Part shown: positions 51,534 to 61,739 of the stretch, in pieces | How the letters are laid out: the number at the start of each line of letters is the position of its first letter | Numbering within the stretch: the first letter of the stretch is position 1 | Assembly (NCBI GenBank): GCA_035236585.1 | Contig: CP141127.1 | Span: 46,018,001 to 46,082,000 of the forward strand | From: Warburgia ugandensis | Taxonomy: Eukaryota > Streptophyta > Magnoliopsida > Canellales > Canellaceae | DNA length: 64,000 nucleotides | Direction of reading: 5' to 3' | Position numbers and translations under genes: made by a program | Notes under the pieces: model-generated | Seen by the model: only the letters and a program-made list of their open reading frames with translations | Databases searched by the model: none | Told to the model about the DNA's origin: nothing

Positions 51534-52035
51534 CGATGAGGGCGGGCCCGGGAGGTTGGTAGGCTTCTAAGCAAGGTGAGGCTTGAGAGTTTAGTCCCAC
51601 ATCAGCTAGGGGGAAAGTTCCTGGACGTTGATAAGGGTCCAGGTAGACCTTAACAGTCAGAATGCGTTTTAAAGCTGTGCGGGCCTGGCCCAAAGCGGAC
51701 AATATTCTAATTGTGTGGGCCCATGTGGGGCGTTACAATGGTATCAAAGCCAGACCTCGACCCTGAGGGTGGCAGGCTAACCCCACGCGAGGTCGCGTGG
51801 CCCTTTAGGAGGGGAGAGGGCTAGCCTTGGCCGATGAGGGCGGGCCCGGGAGGATGGCAGGCTTCTAGGCAAGGTGAGGCTTGAGAGTTTAGTTCCACAT
51901 CAGCTGGGGGGAAAGTTCCTGGACGTTGATAAGGGTCCAGGTAGACCTTAACAGTTAGAATGCGTTTTAAAGCCGTGCGGGCCTGGCCCAAAGCGGACAA
52001 TATTCTAACTATGTGGGCCCATGTGGGGCGTTACA
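51534..52035 (+). mobile_element. TRIM-like miniature LTR retroelement
   Basis: Two direct repeats of about 204 bp (51534-51737 and 51832-52035) start CGATGAGGGCGGGCCCGGGA and end GGGGCGTTACA. They are nearly identical. After the first copy comes a primer site TGGTATCAAAGCC (51739-51751, tRNA-iMet type) and a 94-bp interior ending in a purine-rich tract, AGGAGGGGAGAGGG, at about 51808-51821. Terminal repeats of this size with a tiny interior and no genes define TRIM elements. The phrase AAGCGGACAATATT next to the repeat end is typical of a widespread plant TRIM. Confidence 0.82.
51739..51751 (+). promoter_or_regulatory. Primer binding site of the TRIM-like unit
   Basis: TGGTATCAAAGCC differs by one base from the plant tRNA-iMet primer site TGGTATCAGAGCC and lies one base after the terminal repeat. 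Confidence 0.75.
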
Positions 52036-54280
52036 ATTTATGACTCTAATTACATATCAGTAATGAATTGTGACAAAAATAATAAACCAATTACGGAGTA
52101 GCTAATCCAAGGTCCAATCCAACCATCCAAAACTAGATCGGTAATGATCCACAATCACAAGACTTGATTAGACCATTGATATATGAGATTAGACTAGGGT
52201 ACCACATGGATCCACAAGATCAGTAGTGAGATTGTTAGATTGAGGGTCTCATAACCCTAATTTATGATTTGAAACACAAATCTATAAGTTCTAAACATAT
52301 AAATTAGTAAATGTGAATAATTTTCATGTTGGATGATGCATCTATAGCCATCCAACCATTTAATTTAAGATTTGGTGAATTAATCTATGTGTTGAAGATA
52401 AATTAATGAAGTTAAACACATGTTTTCTCATATTTGCATGATAAGGATTGAGATTGGTAATCCTTGATAGCTTATCAACCTTTATGTGGGACATCTAATA
52501 ATTTAGAAAGGTTGGAACCATGATTTTAGTTAGGCTGTTCTAACATCTTTAATTTATCTATATATTTGGACAATGACCAGATTATTGGTCAAACCAAATA
52601 ACATGTATTTAGTCAAATAGATGTTATGAAAGATTTTAATGAATTTCTAGACGATATGATTATAAGTTATGAATGTATTATCCTTCATAAATTAAGTGGT
52701 ATATATCTTCCTCTGATGATGATGATATTAGATGATTAATTTAGCATGTGGATATGATCTAAGATGTATTAATCATAATGATATATGGATGTTACTAAGA
52801 CATATGAATGATAATGGTAGAGATGTAGAATATTTAATATTATTGGTATGGAGCTACTAACACTGGCATTTCATTTATGCCTCTCTCATATTTGATCTCT
52901 CATTTTGATTTGATACTTAAATATGATTTGATGCATGATTTGTATTTCATTGCATTTTTATCTCCTTACATGTAATCTAAGTTTCATTTACGACTTGTAC
53001 TTGTAGGTTGCCGATCAGAGCATCCTATGAGGACAGTTGATGAGGGCAGGTGCATGTGGCACTAACAGGGTTGTAGCTGACAGGCTTCTAGGTGTTACGC
53101 TTCAAGGTGCTCACAGTATGGTCATGGGTTAAGCTGAGATGAAGTTTGAGATTGTTTTCTTTCATGCATGATTTGATTTAAGATTTGGTTTTTGGCATGG
53201 ATTTGCTGATAGTGAGCTGGTATGCTCAGATGTATGTTTGACATGGATTTATCATGGTGTGATATGCTTTGATATAGATTTGCATGGATTTGCCTATGGT
53301 GAGCTGATATTCTTTGATTTGTTATGGCATTGATTTGCCTGGTATTGAATTGAAAAGTGATTCAATTGTTTTATCATTTTATCTCTAATTTGTGCATACT
53401 GATATCATGTATTATCCTCGACATTGATATCTCGTGATTGTACATGAACTGATGTTGTACATGGATAGATTAAATCCTAGATGGGATTTCTGTTATACTA
53501 ATTACATTGCATATGTTTATGTCAGGCTCTAAGTAGATTATAAGTTGTGAGATTTTGAGATGATTTGACATAAATTTGCATGAGTCAATAGCTTATGAAT
53601 GATTTGACATAGAGATTGTCTATATTAATAGTTGATATGTTATAAGAGGGATTGACATAAATCAGAATGCATTATGAGTTGATATCTAATGAAATGACAT
53701 GATATGAAATTACTTGAAGTGAAATTGAGATGTACATGATATGAATAATGTCGTATGGTAAAGACTGTATGACTTTATATTATTCCTTGGAATAGATTAT
53801 AGATAGTTTTGGAATTACATTGTATTTGGCTTTTTGTATATTACGAAACTAGATGCTCAAACCCCTACCAAGCAAAGGCTTGTTGAGCATTATAAATTTA
53901 TTTACAATGTCTCAAGTTTTGAAGAAAGTGATTTAAAGGAAGATAGATCGAAGTAGATGAAATCTTGTACAAGGGCAACAATAGCACGAGATTGCTAGCT
54001 GTGTAAGTATATGACTTGTATTTTATCTTTTTGGACATGTATGTATATATGCATTCATACAGTTGGACTATGAGCTACGACTAGATAATATCCTAGAGAA
54101 TGTAAATTTTTAACTCATTGGATTTTAGAACCTTTGAAATGTATGATTTGTGAGTAAAGATGACACTCAGGTTTAGTGAAAAATTTATATTGGAAAATGA
54201 CTTGCACTGTTTACATTTGAAAATTAAGTAAAAAAAAAAAAGAGAAAAGAAAGTGTTACAAAAACTCGGGTCGTCACAGC

Positions 54281-54292
54281 TGGTATCAGAGC
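54281..54292 (+). promoter_or_regulatory. Primer binding site of element E
   Basis: TGGTATCAGAGC, identical over 12 bases to the complement of the plant initiator tRNA-Met 3' end, two bases after the LTR end GTCACA. Confidence 0.9.
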
Positions 54293-54836
54293 TCAGCTAA
54301 TCCTCTCACAGCCAATCTAAGATGTCTTAAAGTCATATATAGCCAATAAGTGAGTATCGGTTGACAAGATATAAGTTACAAAGACAACTCATAAAAGTAA
54401 TGTTTACTAATGAGAAATAGATGCTGCCTAGAGTCATAGCTCACTAATACACACTTATTAGTGTAATTCTTAGAAAAAAGAACTAGTGTTATGACTATAT
54501 AAATAGTATTTTTAACTAATAATTTAGATAACTCTTGAAGGATTTGGAAACATTATCTATATGAGCAAAGATTACATCATAGTGTTGATATGTTAGTAAG
54601 TAAATACCAAGTATTAGAGTGCACATCGAAAGTGACTCTTTAGTGCTTAAAGTAAATGGAAAAACTGTGCTAATAAGTGATGTAATGTTTAATGTTTTAA
54701 GTTGTGAATCTAGTACATCTTAAGAACTTTTGCTTCATTAAAGGAATTATGAGAACTTAAATTCACGATTAGATAATGATGCTTTTAGAAATATTTGAGA
54801 GATAACATAAAAGAATTTCAAGGACCAAATTCCTAT

Positions 54837-54849
54837 AAGGAGGGAAGAA
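54837..54849 (+). promoter_or_regulatory. Polypurine tract of element E
   Basis: AAGGAGGGAAGAA directly abuts the 3' LTR start TGTAACATCCC at 54850. Confidence 0.9.
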
Positions 54850-55240
54850 TGTAACATCCCTGATTTTAGATCTTAATTTAAGTAAATTTTGGATTATGTT
54901 AAATTGGGATGAAAAGAGAACATTGAATTTTTAGTTTTTGGAGTTCTAGAAAATGAAAATTTTAGAGATTTTAAATCAAGTATTGAGACCTCTATATTTG
55001 GAATGTAAGTGAAAAATGGAATCCAATGACACTAAGAACGCTAAAATCGAAGTTTGGATGAAAATTTCATAATTATTTTAATTTAGGTATTTTAATTAAT
55101 TAAATAAAAAGGGTAGAAAGGTAATTATCACGTGCGAGGTCTGCTGACATGGCATACAATCTCACGATTGACATGCTATTATTGGCAGGTAAGGGGGTGA
55201 TTACCAGCATTTATTACTGGTAATCTTTCTGTCATTAATA

Positions 55241-55248
55241 TATATAAA
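55241..55248 (+). promoter_or_regulatory. Putative TATA box of the E 3' LTR
   Basis: TATATAAA in TTAATATATATAAAAG, 390 bp into the LTR and just before the shared motif at 55271. Context is AT-rich, so a chance match is possible. Confidence 0.4.
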
Positions 55249-56704
55249 AGAAATTAATTTAAAATGAAAAGGAGGGACCATTTTTTATATTGACACTCCC
55301 TCCTCTCTTAAAATAGGAACAGATCAAATGATCTGTTGACACAGAGAGAAAAGTGGGAGAGAGAGAGAGAGAGAGTAGGAGTGGAAGCCTACACACCAGA
55401 ATCCCAGCCACACTGGAGAAGAAACCCAACCTATCAGAGAGGGCGTCACGCAAGCAAGGAGAAGAGGGTTTTGTGTGTTTTTTGGGCAGCTAGATTTGTA
55501 GGGCTTTGTCGATAAAAATTACAACATAGATCGATGATATGAGCCAATCATTCTCTTTAGAATGGAAGTACAATCAAAAGCCCTCAAAAATCCTTGAAAT
55601 CAGATTAGAAATGAAGGTGATTCAGAGTAAAGAAGGTGACACCAGCAATTGTCAGAAATATGGCAACCCACACCTCCTTTTTGACATTTTCCAGCATCAA
55701 ATGACTTTGGATTGCCACCAAACATCAGAGGATCATAGGTGAGAGCTGGATCTAAAACACCCTTTTTTTTATATTTGAGATCCATTGAGAAATGAGTCAC
55801 TGATGATGATTAGAATTCGATAAGCTTCTCCAATGATGGTAACTTTTTCTGACAAATCCCTAAAAATTAAAAAAAAATGCAATTTTTGTGATTTGGATAA
55901 ATGCCACTGGATCTTTTCATCTATATAGATGGATCATCAATCAAGAATTAATTTATATTTGAATTTTGATTAAAACTTGGTAGATCATAGGGAAAAACTA
56001 AGATCCAAAAATTCAACCATTAAAAACATGACCAGAAGATAAATCCATGTAATTTATGACTCTAATTACATATCAGTAGTTAATATTGACAAAAATAATA
56101 GACCAATTATGGACTAGCTAATCCAAAGTCCAATCCAACTGTCCAAAACTAGATCGGCGACGATCTGCTACCAAAAGACTTGATCAGACCATTGATCTAT
56201 GCGAATATTGACTAGGTTACCACATGGATCCACAAGATCGGTGGTGAGATAGTTAGATCAAGGGTTTCTTGAACCTAATCTATTATTTGAAACATAAATT
56301 TGCAAGATCTAAACATATAACTCTGTAAATGCGAATGATTTGCATGTTGGATGATTCATCTAGAGGCATCCAACCATTCAATTTAAGATTTGGTAAATTA
56401 ATCTGTATGTTGAAGATAAATTAACAAAGTTAAACACGTGTTTTCTTAGATTTACTTGATAAAGATTGAGATCAGTAAACCTTGATAGCTGATCAACCCT
56501 TATGTGGGATGTCTGATGATTTTAGAAGGTTGGAACCATGATTCCAGGTAGGTTGTTCTGACATCTTTAATTTATCCATATATTTGGATCATGACAAGAT
56601 TATTGGTCAAACCAAATAATATGTATTTAGTCAAATACATGTTATGATAGATTTTAATGAATTGATAGATGATACGATTATAAGTTGGTAGATATCTTCC
56701 TCTC

Positions 56705-56733
56705 ATGATGATGATGATGATGATGATGATGAT
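56705..56733. repeat. (ATG)n microsatellite
   Basis: About nine ATG triplets in the 3' LTR of E. The 5' LTR has only about four at the matching place (52716-52730), so the run expanded after insertion. Confidence 0.9.
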
Positions 56734-58134
56734 ATGAGATGATTAATTTAGTATATGGATATGATTTAATATGTATGAATCATAATGATATGTGGTTGTT
56801 ACTAAGACATATGAACGGTAATAATAGAGATGCAGAATATTTAAGATTGTTGTTTTAGAGCTAGTAACACTTGCATTTTATTTATGCATCTCTCGGATTT
56901 GATCTCTCACTTTGTTTTGATGCTTAATCATGATTTGATGCATGATTTGTATTTCATCACATTTTTATCTCCTTACATGTAATTGAAGTTTGATTCACGA
57001 CTTGTACTTGTGGGTTGTTGATTAGGGCAGGTAATGACGGCAGGTATGGTCATGGGTTGAACTAAGATAAAATGTGAGATTATTTTTTTCATGCATGATT
57101 TGATTTAAGATTTGGTTTTTGGCATGGATTTGCTGATAGTTAGCTAATATGCTCTGATATGGATGTGGCATGGATTTGCTTGTGGTGACCTGATATGCTC
57201 TGATTTGTTATGGAATGGATTTTCCTGGTATTGAATGGAAAAGTGATTCAATTGTTTCATCATTTTATCTCTCATTTGTGCATATTGACATCATGTATTA
57301 TCCTCTACATGGATATCTCGTGATTTTACACGTACTAATGTTGTACTTTAAAAGATTAAATCCTGGATGGGATTTTTGTTATGCTAATTACATTGCATAT
57401 GTTTATAACAGGCTCTAATGGGATTTTTTAGATGATTTGACATAGATTTATCCATATCATGAGTCAATCGCTTATGAATGATTTGACATAGAGATTATCT
57501 ATATTAATAGTTGATATGTTATGAGATGCATTTACATAAATTAGAATGCATCATGAGTTGATATCTAATGAAATGACATGATATGAAGTTACTATAAGTG
57601 AAATTGAGATGTACATGATATGAATATTATCATATGGTAAAGACTATATGACTATATATTGCTCCATGGAATAGATTTATAGATAGTTTTAGAATTATAT
57701 TGTATTTGGCTTTTTATATATTACCAAACTAGATGCTCAGACACCTACCAAGCATAAGCTTACTGTGACACTATAAATTTGTTTACAATGTCTCAGGTTT
57801 TGAAGAAAGTGATTTAAAGGAAGACAGATCGAAGTAGATGGAATCTTCTATGAGGACAATAGTAGCACGAGACTGCTGATGTATTTTATCTGTTTGGACA
57901 TGTATGTATATATGCATTTATACAATTGGACTGTGAGCTATGACTGTGTAGTATCCTGGAGAATGTAAATTTTAAACTCATTGGATTTTAGAACCTTTGA
58001 AATGTATGATTTGTTAGTAAAGAAGACACTCAGGTTTAGTGAAAATTTTATATTGGAAAATGCCTTCTGCTATTTAGGTTTGAAAATAAGTATAAAAAAA
58101 AAAGTGTTACAAAAACCCGGGTCATCACAAAGAG

Positions 58135-61100
58135 TCTTATAGCAGCTTACAAACTCATAGGACCCTCTTGGAAATAAGTAACGTATTGCCACTCTAGTGA
58201 CCCATATGCATGGCTCTATTGGAATATAGAATTAATAAATATGGGTTGATTCCATGAAGACTATTTAATAAATGAATTTGATTAGAATTTAGATCATCTC
58301 AGTTTAACCTAGCCAAACTTTGAAAAGAAAGAAAATTTTGAATTAAGCTAATGATAGAGAAATTAAAAGCAAAGTAAAGACATAAAGTAAGTAAATAAAA
58401 GAACGAAATAAGTTGCTAACTAAAAATGAAATAATTATTCTAAGAAGTAACTATTAAACTAAACAACTAAACTAAGCAACTAACTAATAAAGAAATAGCT
58501 AAGTAAAAGGTAACAACTAAACTAAGCAACTATAAAGTAAAACCTAAATTACAAATCAAGCAATTAAAGAAATTAGAAAACTATCTAAAGAAAGCAAGGT
58601 AATAAAACAAGACTTTCTAAAAATACAACTAATTATTAATTAAGGAAACTTTCTAAACTTACAACTAAGGAAACTATCTAAAATTACAAGTAACTAAGAA
58701 TTAAGGAAACTACTCTAAACTATAAATAACTACAAATTAAAGTAATAAACAAGGTACTAAGAAAAAGAAAAGAACTATTTCATTAGTGGCCAAATTACAA
58801 GGAAGTGTTACATAAGCAATGAAAAGAATGCAAATAAAAGAAACAAAGTCCTTCAAATCTGGGCTTGAATTCCATTGTATGGCTCACATATTGTGTCACT
58901 CAATAAGAACTTATACATTTGTAACCCAACACCACAAACTAACAAATCTCATCCAATGATCATTAGGCATGAAGTATTAGTGTAACAAAGAAAAGAGGAG
59001 TCCTAACCCTTTTTTCGTAAATAATTGCCACTCAAGAAAGAAAAGAACATTATGAAAATGGAAGTAGAAAAAGTTATAAAATTTTCCCTAAGCTAGAAAC
59101 TCCAAAAAGATGGCAACTTCGAAGAGTTTAGAGAAAGAGGGGATTAGTGGTCATTCATCTTTAAGGAAGTTGAACCATAGAGGAGGCTTCCTTCCTTAAA
59201 TATGAAATAGAATAAAAGAAAACAAATTGGAGATACTTATTTTAGGACTCACCCATTCCTAGCTGTAGGAGATGAAGCGAGAAACAGGTACATGTTATAT
59301 CTCTATCCTTCAACACCAAGCCCTTAGCTACGAATTTGGATGGCTTGTGAATGGATTTGCATGTTTCCTTAACCATTAATTAAGAAATTAGAATGTACCC
59401 TTAGTGCCTTAGACAAAAGAATCCTTTCCTTTTCCTTAGTAGACCTAAAAAAGAAAAAAAGAAATTAGAAAAAGAAAAAGAGGAATGATGCATGAATGCT
59501 GACTAACATGGATTATACATGAAATCTAAAATTAGAAAGTGGTTGTGTGAAACATGGAATTAGGTGTATGGAATTAGAAACTTTATGGATTAAGAAAATG
59601 GATAGATAAGGTTATGTGAGTGAAGGAAGGTAAGAATGGAAGATGAAAGAATGTGAGATGCATGCAAATTAGCATGGAAGGATTCATGCATGCAAATTAG
59701 AAAGTATATGTGAGTGTGAATCTAAAATAAGAAAGTGATGTTGCTTATAAATAAATGCATGATATTATGATGCTATGCATGGAATTCTAATTTAGGAATG
59801 CTTTCTAATTCTAATGAAATAAATACACGATGTTTCTAAACCAATCTTAGAAAGTAAGTAGAGGAAAATAGCAAGACAAACTAAGTTAAATGTGGGTTTC
59901 TATATTAGGAAAATGCTGATTCTAAACTGGGACAGTGGTAGATCTAAGAAGCTACCATGAAAATACTCTCTAAAATGGATCTAAACTAATCCTAAAACAT
60001 TCAAAAAATGAATGGAAAGCAAATTAGAAAGTTTCTAAAGCTAAAAATCAATGAATATAAGTTCTAAACATGGAATTCAAAATTAGAAACTAACTACTTC
60101 TAAAATAGGAAAGTGCTTCAAACCATGGAAACTAAGCAAGCTAAATGGAAAGTTATAGTACATATTATATCTACAAAGTAAAAGCTAACTTAAAGAAGTA
60201 AAACTAACATGTAAATCTACCATGAATGCAACTAAGTTATTATACAAATTAAGCTATTTATAAGAAACAGAAAAAGATGTATCCACCAAATTTTAGTGGA
60301 ATATGTTGAAAACCTATACCTATATGCATGTAAAGCTTATTTAATTGGATGAGAAACATGGTATGAATCTAAAATATTCTATGATGAAAGGATTTACTAT
60401 GCTAAACATGAAATATAAGCAAGAAAAAGTAAGCAACTATCATGCAAAACAAAGGGAAAACTACAAAAGGAAGCATGCGTGTAAATTTAAATTACATGAA
60501 AGATGGGTGCAACTATTTGAACATTCTAAGTATGCAAAATGTGCATGAATGCATGATAGAAGAAGGTGATGGAACAGATAGAAGATGGTAGAGAAAGAAA
60601 GAAGTTGGAACTTAGGTTGAGACCCTACCATTATCTACAATGGATGTGAACCATGGAAGCTTGAAGGGAGTTTGGGTGAGGGTGATTTTCTTTCCTTTGT
60701 TTCTACTTTGATTTAGCCCTGAACTATAGGGAAAGCTGAAACATTCTTAATGCTTTCAAAACACCTCTATGTATAGATTTCTACCATGGGAGTTAAGGTG
60801 ACTCAATGGTTGAGATCAATCCAATTCAATTAGAAGTAATTCAAGGGCTGGATGGTGGAGCATCAAATTCAAGCAAAGAAATGGGACATGAGAATAGAAG
60901 GTATTAAGGTGCAAAGGAAAATATATAAGAGGAGGCAAGTCTAAAGGATGAAGGAAATAAGTGGGGAAAAGAAATGAATAAAAACAATATCTAAAGAGAT
61001 AGCTTAGGGGTGAAGGGAGGAAGTGAAATAAAATAGGAAAGTGGATGTTAGAGGCTGCAGAGGAGTGTTTTTCATTATAGGAAAGAGGGGTGGAAAAAAT

Positions 61101-61739
61101 GGGAGAAAAGAAAAAGGAAAAAGAATGGAGGGATAAGGAATGGATAGGAAAGGAAATTGGTGAGAAGAAAAGTCAAAGGAATGGAAAGTTGGTGGGGAAT
61201 CTAGGGTTTTTCATAAATACAAAGTCCTAAGGAAGGGGCCATGTATTGCACATGGATGTAAGTGGAGTGATTTCAAAAACCCTAAGATGTATGGACCTTG
61301 GATGTGAATATATGGTTTAAATCTTCCTTCCCTTAAGGTTTTGTTTTGAATTTTCAACATAGGAAAGGTGGCTAGGGTTTCTTTCTTTGCTTCACTTCAA
61401 TCCTAGTCCTTAGATGATACTTACCTTTGCTTGGATGGATGGGATCCCTTCATGGCATGTACATATTTTTTAAACTTCATCTTGTCTCCACTGCTGGTTT
61501 GAGTTGCCCTAAGATGAAAGACCTTGACTCTTTAGAGATATCTTCATGTATTTCATGTGGATCAAGTGTCCTTCATTATCTTGTATAGATAGTGCTTCCA
61601 ATCATTGGTTGATTCTTTTCCCTTTGGTTGAGTATGAGAGAGAAAATAAGTAAGAAGTCTTCATGTGGTCCCCATTCTTGGATGGATGTTATCCCTTTAA
61701 ACTTCTCTCCACCATAAGATCGAGCTGCCATGAGATGAA
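58135..61739 (-). mobile_element. Minus-strand LTR-like sequence, homologue of W
   Basis: It matches 10541-11975 and then 39367-40510 without interruption, so it records the CACTA empty site (AAGCAACTATCATG at 60431-60444). Its LTR end faces left: the complement of 58200-58260 has AATAGAGCCATGCAT and GGAATCAACCCATATTTA, resembling 42150-42200. The purine-rich part is at 60890-61200. It contains only short, unrecognisable frames. Element H cuts it at 61739. Confidence 0.65.

Larger units (their letters stand above)
49040..52035 (+). mobile_element. LTR element G (B/C/H family) fused at its 3' end to a TRIM-like unit
   Basis: It starts TGTAATGACTCC at 49040 and ends GGGGCGTTACA at 52035, with a perfect duplication ATTTA (49035-49039, 52036-52040). 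The empty site is at 56052-56056 in the 3' LTR of E. From 49040 to about 51530 it has the block order of LTRs B, C and H: the GGGGCCC...GGGCACCCC motif at 49314, a TATA box at 49466, a CpG-rich part, and the GGGGGCTACCACTGG block at 50858. The expected end block (GGGAAAACCCGGGTCGTCACA type) is missing. In its place stands the TRIM-like unit at 51534-52035. Confidence 0.85.
42928..54278 (+). mobile_element. 5' LTR of element E (interrupted)
   Basis: Made of 42928-43459, 48399-49039 and 52041-54278, which line up end to end with 54850-58129. Start: TGTAACATTCTTAATTTTAG. End: AAACTCGGGTCGTCACA. A (GA)n run at 43419-43438 corresponds to 55357-55375 in the 3' LTR, and the shared promoter motif lies at 43344-43370. 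Confidence 0.92.
54279..54849 (+). mobile_element. Internal region of element E (571 bp, non-coding)
   Basis: Bounded by the primer site and the polypurine tract. It has no frame of note. The last 40 bases are those of a Del/Tekay-type 3' end, which suggests that gag-pol was removed from an ancestor with both borders kept. Confidence 0.88.
42928..58129 (+). mobile_element. LTR retrotransposon E, non-coding, with nested F2 and G
   Basis: A complete element by structure: 5' LTR (42928-54278, split by F2 and G), tRNA-iMet primer site, 571-bp internal region, polypurine tract, 3' LTR (54850-58129) and perfect duplication AAGAG. The net 5' LTR is about 3.4 kb and the 3' LTR 3.28 kb. The 3' junction GGACCAAATTCCTATAAGGAGGGAAGAATGTAAC has the pattern of Del/Tekay-type Ty3/gypsy chromoviruses (family knowledge). 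No gag or pol is present, so E is either a non-autonomous element or a deletion derivative. Confidence 0.93.
54850..58129 (+). mobile_element. 3' LTR of element E (uninterrupted)
   Basis: 3280 bp from TGTAACATCCC to AACCCGGGTCATCACA. It gives the empty-site sequences for F2 (55389-55393) and G (56052-56056). A TATATAAA box is at 55241-55248, a degenerate promoter motif at 55271-55300 and a (GA)n run at 55357-55375. There are no genes. Confidence 0.93.

Noticed and set aside
51534..52035. Simple local tandem duplication
   Set aside because: The two repeats are separated by a primer site and a polypurine tract in the right order and end in TTACA, which fits a TRIM better.
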